A stretch of DNA of 12,114 bases from contig CAZRWU010000093.1 in NCBI GenBank assembly GCA_964603915.1, forward strand, positions 1-12,114, read 5' to 3'. Under the pieces are notes generated by a model. It had not been told where the DNA came from, made no database searches, and saw only the letters and a list, made by a program, of their open reading frames with translations. This DNA comes from REEP01 sp964603915 (GTDB lineage Bacteria > Pseudomonadota > Alphaproteobacteria > Rhodospirillales > Defluviicoccaceae). Below are positions 6,775-12,114 of this stretch, in pieces (positions within the stretch are counted from its first letter, which is position 1; each line of letters begins with the position of its first letter). The translations under genes and the position numbers were made by a program.

Positions 6775-6783
6775 TGCTATATC
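6775..6783 (+). promoter_or_regulatory. Possible extended -10 element directly upstream of the amidotransferase gene
   Basis: TGCTATATC resembles an extended -10 (TGnTATAAT). A start point about 7 bases downstream would fall on the ATG at 6791 itself, giving a leaderless message. No good -35 box is present at 16-18 bases. The element overlaps a direct repeat ATCCGGT (6769-6775 and 6781-6787). Confidence 0.3.
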
Positions 6784-6790
6784 CGGTTGA

Positions 6791-7600
6791 ATGTGTCGTC
6801 TTTATGGATTCCGAGCCACCGAACACACGAAGGTCGAGTGTCCCCTCGTCCACGCTCAAAACGCATTGATGGCGCAGAGCCGTAAGGACCGATCCGGGGA
6901 CAGCCACCTTCATGGCTGGGGTGTCGCCACGTACGAGAACGGCCTCCCGCGGATAGAGCGTCAAGCCTGGGCCGCTTATCATGGCGAACACTTTCGACAG
7001 GCGGCGGCGCGCGCCTATGCGCGGACCGTTTTAGCGCATGTGCGGGCGGCGACGGTTGGCCCGCCTGCTTTGGAGAACACGCATCCCTTCAGCGATGGAG
7101 TTTGGTCGTTTGTCCATAACGGCACCATTCCGGGATTTCCTTTTATTCGGCAGGCAATGCTGGCTGCCATGACCGAGCGTCATCGCGGCGCGGTTCGCGG
7201 TGAAACCGACAGCGAGCATTTGTTTCATTTCATCCTCTCGCTCTATGAGCGGCAACCGGAAAGGCCTTTGGAGGACGCTCTTCGCACCGCGATTCGGGAA
7301 GTCATGGCGTGGTCGGGGGCAGCGGCGCCGTCACAACCGGCCGGGCTCAACGTCATTCTCACCGACGGTGATCGAATGGTCGGAACGCGCTGCGGCCGCT
7401 CTCTTTTTTATCTCGAGCGTCGAGGAATCCAGTCGTGCAATGTCTGCGGGGTTGCGCATATCGCTCACCGGTCGAGCCGCGCCTACCGTTCAATCGAGGT
7501 GGCGTCCGAACCGATTACTCCAGAGCCTTGGCTGACGGTGTCAGAGCGGGTGCTCTATAGCGTCATGCCGGATGTCACGCTGCGGTTCGAGCCGCTATGA
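6791..7600 (+). CDS. Class II glutamine amidotransferase domain protein (YafJ/GATase_4-like)
   Basis: Class II amidotransferases release ammonia from glutamine, or hydrolyse gamma-glutamyl amides, with an N-terminal cysteine nucleophile. The 269-residue protein starts MCRLYGF, placing Cys2 correctly once Met is removed, so the start is certain. Other expected residues follow: HGWGVATYENG (41-51), Arg85 in LAHVRAATVG, ENTHPF (95-100), the oxyanion-hole HNGTI (109-113), and GETDSEHLFHFIL (137-149) with Asp140. The domain takes up most of the chain and there is no synthase domain, as in stand-alone YafJ or EgtC-like proteins. EgtC is less likely: no ergothioneine genes are near and the N-terminus differs. 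No Shine-Dalgarno precedes the ATG. It converges with phyR across 30 bases. The substrate is unknown. Confidence 0.88.
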   Translation: MCRLYGFRATEHTKVECPLVHAQNALMAQSRKDRSGDSHLHGWGVATYENGLPRIERQAWAAYHGEHFRQAAARAYARTVLAHVRAATVGPPALENTHPFSDGVWSFVHNGTIPGFPFIRQAMLAAMTERHRGAVRGETDSEHLFHFILSLYERQPERPLEDALRTAIREVMAWSGAAAPSQPAGLNVILTDGDRMVGTRCGRSLFYLERRGIQSCNVCGVAHIAHRSSRAYRSIEVASEPITPEPWLTVSERVLYSVMPDVTLRFEPL

Positions 7601-7607
7601 ATGAGAC

Positions 7608-7620
7608 GCGGCATTGCCGC
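7608..7620. terminator. Small inverted repeat between convergent genes
   Basis: GCGGC-ATT-GCCGC forms a 5-base-pair stem with a 3-base loop in the 30-base gap between the amidotransferase and phyR stops. It lacks a T-run on either side, so it is at best a weak bidirectional terminator. Confidence 0.3.
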
Positions 7621-7630
7621 CAGTGGCCTC

Positions 7631-8509
7631 TCAAACCGAGTTGTCCCTCTGGATTTTCATTTCCGCGGCGGTGATCTGACGCAGCTTGGCCAGCATCCGC
7701 TCGCGATGCTCCAGCGCCTGCGACGGCGCGGCATAGGTGGAGAGCGCCTGGGCGATCGTTGCTTTAAGGGCATCCTCGCGAAACGGCTTGGTTACGACAA
7801 ACGCCGGCTCGAAGCCCTCGCCGGTCAACAAGCGGTCGGGATAACCGGTCACGAACACAATTGGCACATTGGCTTGCTGGAGGATCCCATGCGCGGCGAT
7901 AATGCCGCTGCCGTTATCCTGAAGCTGAATGTCGGCAAGAATCAGACCAGGGCGATCCTGCTCGACCGCGGCGAGGGCGTCGTCCTGGCGAGCGGCGGTG
8001 CCGATCACGGTGAGGCCCATTTCCTGCACAATGCGCGACAGCTCCATGGCGATCAGCGGCTCGTCCTCGATGATCAGGACGGTGCAGGTCACCTGCTCGT
8101 CGAGATCCCGACGCGCCTTGGTGAAATGGCGGCGCACCGCCTCGACATCGATATCGAGAATCTGCCCAACCGCTTCGAAGGAAAAATCTTCGACCGCGAC
8201 CAAGAGCAAGACTCGCTTCTCGGTTGGCGCCAGGGCTGCCAGACCATGTTCAAGCCGTTCCTCATGCGTGGTGAGTTCGTCCACTACACGCTCCGGCGCA
8301 GGCGGATTGATCACCGACCAGACCGAATGAAATGCATGAAAGAGCTGCACCCGCAGATCACCGCGTTCCAGCCTCTCGGGCTCCGCCATGACCAGCTCAA
8401 GGCACAAGCGGACGTACTCATCGCCGACGTCCTTAGAGCCCGTGAGCAGACGCGCGTGACGCCGCAGGTAAGGAATTTCGTGAAGAATGTCGGCCGAAGT
8501 GACTGGCAT
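7631..8509 (-). CDS. phyR: General stress response regulator PhyR (sigma-like plus receiver domains)
   Basis: PhyR is the anti-anti-sigma switch of the alphaproteobacterial general stress response. When phosphorylated, its sigma-like domain captures the anti-sigma factor NepR and frees EcfG. The 292-residue protein has the diagnostic inverted order: an N-terminal ECF-sigma-like domain (about 1-138, from ILHEIPYLRRHARLLTGS through the region-4-like EAVGQILDIDVEAVRRHF) and a C-terminal receiver (about 142-258). The receiver shows the acidic pocket Glu148/Asp149, phospho-acceptor Asp193 (LADIQL), Thr221 in FVTGYP (the FAT GUY type of receiver) and Lys241 in TKPF. A charged tail of about 30 residues (SQALEHRERMLAKLRQ) follows, longer than in the PhyR proteins I know. 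The ATG at 8509 has AAGGA 10 bases upstream. nepR and ecfG, usually adjacent, are absent here. Confidence 0.95.
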   Translation of the reverse strand: MPVTSADILHEIPYLRRHARLLTGSKDVGDEYVRLCLELVMAEPERLERGDLRVQLFHAFHSVWSVINPPAPERVVDELTTHEERLEHGLAALAPTEKRVLLLVAVEDFSFEAVGQILDIDVEAVRRHFTKARRDLDEQVTCTVLIIEDEPLIAMELSRIVQEMGLTVIGTAARQDDALAAVEQDRPGLILADIQLQDNGSGIIAAHGILQQANVPIVFVTGYPDRLLTGEGFEPAFVVTKPFREDALKATIAQALSTYAAPSQALEHRERMLAKLRQITAAEMKIQRDNSV

Positions 8510-8560
8510 GTGCGTGTTATCCTTATTTGGTCCCCAGCATATTCATAAACCAAAACGGCG

Positions 8561-8596
8561 TTAGCGGGAACCGAGTACGATAGGCTGAGTTGACAT
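8561..8596 (-). other. 11-codon frame between the MFS gene and phyR
   Basis: ATG to TAA reads MSTQPIVLGSR after a purine-rich run (GAAGAGAAGAAAAAGAAG) that could act as a weak ribosome site. It sits in the 110-base spacer between the MFS stop and the phyR start. It could be a leader peptide, a decayed gene start, or chance. After the stop the same frame continues RRFGL, which together faintly recalls the N-terminus of Maf-family proteins. Confidence 0.2.
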
Positions 8597-8619
8597 GATC
8601 TTCTTTTTCTTCTCTTCAG

Positions 8620-9939
8620 TCAGGGCTGTTCCTCGGCCTTGACGGGGATAAGAATAATCATGCCGATAAGGAAAAAGAACAGAATGGTCGCCATCCCCGC
8701 CCGCTGGCTGTTGAAAATCGCCGTGACGGTGCCGAATGCCGCGGGCCCGAGAAATGCAGTCGCGCGGCCGGTCAAGGCATAGAGCCCGAACATCTCCGCC
8801 TGCAGATGAGACGGCACAATTCGCGCCATCAGCGAACGACTGGCGGCCTGCGCCGGTCCAAAGAAAATGCCGAGCGGGAGCGCGAACAGCCAGAACATCA
8901 GTTGTGATTCGACCATAAGAAGAACCGCGCCAAGAACCATCATGCTGGTGATGGCGATGTAAAGCGTCGGCTTTGGGCCAATCCAATCGTCGACCCAGCC
9001 AAACGCGAAGGCGCCGATCCCTGCGGTGATGTTCATGGCGATGCCGAACAGCATGATTTGCTCAAAGCTCATGCCGAAGGTGACTGCGGCGAAAATTCCT
9101 CCCACTGTAAAAAGCGTATTGAGCCCTTCGGTATAGATCATCCGAGCAATGAGAAAGACGACGATGTTGCGGTAATGGCGGATGTTGCGAAATGTGCCGA
9201 CGAGGGTCGTGATGCCCTGCCGTATCGCCTCAACGCGCGATATCCCGCTGGGCGGAGCATCCGGGGTAATCAGGAAGAACGGGATCGAGAAGATCACAAG
9301 CCATGCGGCCACCAGGACCGCCGTCGCCCGTACCGGTTCAAGGGTCTCGGCATCCAGGCCGAAGTGGGGCGGATCCGGCCTGATCAGCAGGAACAGCGCA
9401 ACGACGAGGCAAGCAAGACCTCCGAAATAGCCTGCTCCCCATCCCCATCCCGATAGCCGGCCGATCATGTGCCGTGGGACGAGATCGCGCAGCATGGCGT
9501 TGTAGAACACCGTGGCGCTCTCGAAACCGAAATTGGCGATGCCGAGCAGGATGAGGGCGGCCATGGCGAACGCCGGATCGGGACGAACGAACCATAATCC
9601 TGCACATCCGGCAAAACAAACGAGCGTAAAAATCAGGATCCAGGGCTTGCGCCGGCCGCTCCGGTCGGCGATTGCCCCGAGCAGGGGGCTGAGGAGAGCC
9701 ACGACCAATGCCGAAGCGCTGATCGCGTAGGCCCACTGGCTCGTCCCCTTGATTTCGTCGGCCGCCACCGCCGTCGTGAAATACGCGGCGAAGACGAAGG
9801 TGGTGATGACAGTGGGAAACCCCTGCGTCGCCCAGTCGTAAAGGCACCAGCTCACGAGCTCCCGGGGCGTCTTTCCGCTCTCGACCGCGACCGCGACCGC
9901 GCCAGCCGTATCGGAGGTGGCTGCTTCGCCTTTACTCAC
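8620..9939 (-). CDS. MFS transporter, UMF1/Atg22-like family
   Basis: The 439-residue protein has about twelve membrane helices and fits the major facilitator fold. The N-terminal signature SWCLYDWATQGFPTVITTF (about residues 30-48) is typical of the UMF1 (Atg22-like) family. The cytoplasmic loop between helices 2 and 3 carries the MFS motif GAIADRSGRRKPW (88-100). A further conserved segment, YNAMLRDLVP, lies about residue 145. The substrate cannot be read from the sequence; amino acid or metabolite efflux is a family-level guess. The start is GTG at 9939, 11 bases after the glutamate dehydrogenase stop, with no good ribosome site, which suggests translation coupled to the upstream gene. The N-terminal AVAVAV stretch comes from a CGACCG hexamer repeated three times (9882-9899). 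Confidence 0.88.
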   Translation of the reverse strand: MSKGEAATSDTAGAVAVAVESGKTPRELVSWCLYDWATQGFPTVITTFVFAAYFTTAVAADEIKGTSQWAYAISASALVVALLSPLLGAIADRSGRRKPWILIFTLVCFAGCAGLWFVRPDPAFAMAALILLGIANFGFESATVFYNAMLRDLVPRHMIGRLSGWGWGAGYFGGLACLVVALFLLIRPDPPHFGLDAETLEPVRATAVLVAAWLVIFSIPFFLITPDAPPSGISRVEAIRQGITTLVGTFRNIRHYRNIVVFLIARMIYTEGLNTLFTVGGIFAAVTFGMSFEQIMLFGIAMNITAGIGAFAFGWVDDWIGPKPTLYIAITSMMVLGAVLLMVESQLMFWLFALPLGIFFGPAQAASRSLMARIVPSHLQAEMFGLYALTGRATAFLGPAAFGTVTAIFNSQRAGMATILFFFLIGMIILIPVKAEEQP

Positions 9940-9950
9940 CGGGTTTCTGC

Positions 9951-12114
9951 TCAGCCTTGCGCAAGGGCGGCGAGCTGCCGACTCGCAACCGTCAACATGG
10001 AGAGATCGATCGGGGTTGCCGCTTCCAGCTCACCCATCAGCAAGCGCATCCGATCCACAGCCGGCCGACAGGTCTCTGCCCATTCTTCCAAGGCGCCGTC
10101 TTCGACCTTGCCCACTGTCTCCAGCACGCGAACCGTCAGATCTCTTTGATGGCCATAAAGCTCTTCAACGATGGCGGCAACCGCCAGCTTTTGCCAATGT
10201 GTCGCCGCCGCCGCCATCTCGGCCTGACTGCGTAGCCAGCCGAACCCGAGGTATTCGCCAACATTGAAGTAGAGCCCGGCCACCTCGTCCATGGAGATTC
10301 CGCGTGCGGCGGCGATGCGCACGATATCGCAAGCCGAAGGCAGGACGATCATGTAGGCGATGCGTTCGGCCAAAGCGTCGGGCACCCCGGCTGAGCGGTA
10401 GCGTTCGGCGCGCGCGAGAATCCGGCCGTACAGCGTCTCGGGCAGAACGGACTTGAGCCTAGCGGCAATCGCGCCGACTGCGGTCTTGAACGCTTCGACG
10501 TTGACCGTGATGTCGATGGGGCTGCCTCCGTTACGCAGGAACCACATCGTCGCCCGCTCTATCATCCGCTGCACCTCCCGGTGCAGTTCCGTTTGGACCT
10601 TGGCGGGAACCTTATTGTCGAGGGCTTCGATCTCCTCCCACGCGCCGCGCGCGGAGAACACGTCGCGGGAGATAATGTAGGCTCTGGTAATGTCGACGGC
10701 GGACATGCCGGTCTTGTCGCGGATTTCGGTGACAAACGTCCCTCCGACGCGATTGATCAGACTGTTGGTGATCGCGGTCGAGATCAACTCCCGGCGCAGG
10801 CGGTGCGTGGCGATGCGGTTGGGAAAGCGATTCTGAATGGCCGTCGGGAAGTACCGCTCAACGTCCTCGGCAAGGTGATGATCCTCGGGCAGATCGGAAT
10901 CGAGCACTTCGTCGTAGAGCCAGATCTTGCAGTATGAGAACAAAACCGCGATTTCCGGCCGACTCAAGCCTTCACGCGCCGCCGTCCTCTCGGCCAGCGC
11001 ATCCTCGTCCGGCAGGGCTTCAATCTCCCGGTTGAGGCGTCCCTGGCGCTCCAGCATGCGGATCAGTCGCGCCTGATTCTCAAGGGCGCCGAAGCCCTCC
11101 TCGGCGATCAGGCTGATCGCCTGCGACTGAAGATAATTGTCGCGCAGAACGAGATCGGCGACCTCCTCGGTCATTTCCTCCAGCAAGGCATTGCGCTGTT
11201 TTTCCGTCATATCGCCGTCGGCAACGGCTGCGTCGAGCAGGATCTTGATATTGACCTCATGGTCCGAGCAATCGACCCCGGCGGAATTGTCGATGAAATC
11301 GGTATTGATCCGCCCGCCCCGCCGCGCGAATTCGATGCGGCCGAGCTGAGTAACGCCAAGGTTGGCGCCTTCGCCGATCACGTGACATTGCAGTTCGCTC
11401 GCATCAATCCGCAGCGCATCGTTGCCGCGATCGCCAACCGCGGCGTGACTCTCCTGGCTTGCCTTGATGAAGGTGCCGATGCCGCCAAACCACAACAGAT
11501 CGGCCTGCGCCTTCAGCAGGACGCGGACGAATTCATTGGGCGTCATCCGCTCGGCGGCGATGTCGAACCGGCTTCTGATTTCGGGGGTGAGGTCGATCCA
11601 CTTGGCGCTGCGCTCAAAAATGGCGCTCCCTGGAGACATCACGTTTCTGTCGTAATCTCTCCAGGTGGAACGCGGCAGTTTGAAGATCCGCTGCCGCTCG
11701 AGGAAGCTGGCTTCGGGATCCGGATTCGGATCGACAAAAATATGTTGATGGTTGAAGGCGGCGATCAACTTGATGTGGCGTGACAGCAGCATGCCATTGC
11801 CGAACACGTCGCCCGCCATGTCGCCGATGCCAATGACGGTGAAATCCTCTTCTTGGATGTTCTTGCCCATCTCACGGAAGTGCCGCTTGACCGACTCCCA
11901 GGCGCCGCGGGCCGTAATCCCCATCTTTTTGTGGTCGTAGCCCCGGCTGCCGCCCGAAGCGAATGCATCGCCGAGCCAAAACCCATGCTTGGCCGCGATC
12001 CCGTTGGCGATGTCGGAAAAGGTCGCGGTACCCTTGTCGGCGGCGACAACGAGATATGAGTCGTCGCCATCGCGGCGGACGACGTCGGCGGGTTTGACAG
12101 TCTGCCCTTTGACT
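9951..12114 (-). CDS. gdhB: Large NAD-specific glutamate dehydrogenase, N-terminal part outside the window
   Basis: This is the C-terminal part (720 visible codons) of the roughly 1600-residue GDH-180 type enzyme, which oxidises glutamate to 2-oxoglutarate and ammonia with NAD+. The frame is open to the right edge; the ATG at 11924 is internal. Catalytic-domain signatures visible in order are: GDDSYLVVAADKGTATFSDI and GFWLGDAFASGGSRGYDHKK (near the edge), the nucleotide-binding VIGIGDMAGDVFGNGM, FNHQHIFVDPNPDP, GEGANLGVTQLGRIEFARRG and NTDFIDNSAGVDCSDHEVNI. A long helical C-terminal domain of this family follows to the stop at 9951. No frameshift is seen. It is followed after 11 bases by the MFS gene, probably in one transcript. 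The symbol follows usage in Pseudomonas and related bacteria; some genomes use gdh2. Confidence 0.95.
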   Translation of the reverse strand, partial: VKGQTVKPADVVRRDGDDSYLVVAADKGTATFSDIANGIAAKHGFWLGDAFASGGSRGYDHKKMGITARGAWESVKRHFREMGKNIQEEDFTVIGIGDMAGDVFGNGMLLSRHIKLIAAFNHQHIFVDPNPDPEASFLERQRIFKLPRSTWRDYDRNVMSPGSAIFERSAKWIDLTPEIRSRFDIAAERMTPNEFVRVLLKAQADLLWFGGIGTFIKASQESHAAVGDRGNDALRIDASELQCHVIGEGANLGVTQLGRIEFARRGGRINTDFIDNSAGVDCSDHEVNIKILLDAAVADGDMTEKQRNALLEEMTEEVADLVLRDNYLQSQAISLIAEEGFGALENQARLIRMLERQGRLNREIEALPDEDALAERTAAREGLSRPEIAVLFSYCKIWLYDEVLDSDLPEDHHLAEDVERYFPTAIQNRFPNRIATHRLRRELISTAITNSLINRVGGTFVTEIRDKTGMSAVDITRAYIISRDVFSARGAWEEIEALDNKVPAKVQTELHREVQRMIERATMWFLRNGGSPIDITVNVEAFKTAVGAIAARLKSVLPETLYGRILARAERYRSAGVPDALAERIAYMIVLPSACDIVRIAAARGISMDEVAGLYFNVGEYLGFGWLRSQAEMAAAATHWQKLAVAAIVEELYGHQRDLTVRVLETVGKVEDGALEEWAETCRPAVDRMRLLMGELEAATPIDLSMLTVASRQLAALAQG

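Noticed and set aside
7601..8548. 315-codon plus-strand open frame opposite phyR
   Set aside because: phyR on the other strand has every diagnostic residue in place; the antisense product has no recognisable domain and begins right after the amidotransferase stop.
8520..8580. Terminator-like sequence ending in TTTT before phyR (minus strand)
   Set aside because: The possible stem (CGGTT with AAC-G-CCG) needs a bulge and is too weak to call.

Overview
The window looks like core chromosome of a GC-rich alphaproteobacterium, possibly of the Rhodospirillales; I cannot name a species. Three things point there: an F0 operon with paired b and b' subunits and no F1 genes beside it, a PhyR general stress response regulator, and the very large NAD-dependent glutamate dehydrogenase. 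I see no rRNA, tRNA, CRISPR array, insertion sequence or phage gene.

Layout. At 1-1958 (+) is the 3' part of ligA, the NAD-dependent DNA ligase; its start lies off the left edge. It converges with the F0 ATP synthase operon on the minus strand (4493 down to 1980): atpI, atpB (a), atpE (c), b' and b. A TTGACA-N17-TATGGT promoter sits just upstream at 4534-4562. Next come two plus-strand genes without a clear function: a 108-residue soluble protein (4803-5129) and a 452-residue polytopic membrane protein with a GT-C-like FAEDG loop (5166-6524).

The most interesting stretch is 6539-8620. A full match to the alphaproteobacterial EcfG (general stress sigma factor) promoter, GGAAC-N17-CGTT, lies 35 bases before a 24-codon gene with a strong ribosome binding site. 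That gene encodes a single hydrophobic helix. A class II glutamine amidotransferase gene follows (6791-7600); its start is fixed by the catalytic Cys2, it has no Shine-Dalgarno, and it may be leaderless. It converges with phyR (7631-8509, minus strand), which encodes the anti-anti-sigma response regulator that switches EcfG on. The usual phyR neighbours nepR and ecfG are not visible here.

The right end is a minus-strand pair: a partial large NAD-glutamate dehydrogenase (9951-12114, start off the right edge) followed after 11 bases by a UMF1-type MFS transporter (8620-9939).

How it fits together: most of the window is housekeeping (replication and repair, proton-driven ATP synthesis, glutamate catabolism). 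The new element is a probable stress-response patch, with the regulator (phyR) and a likely target (the EcfG-promoter microprotein) within 1 kb of each other.
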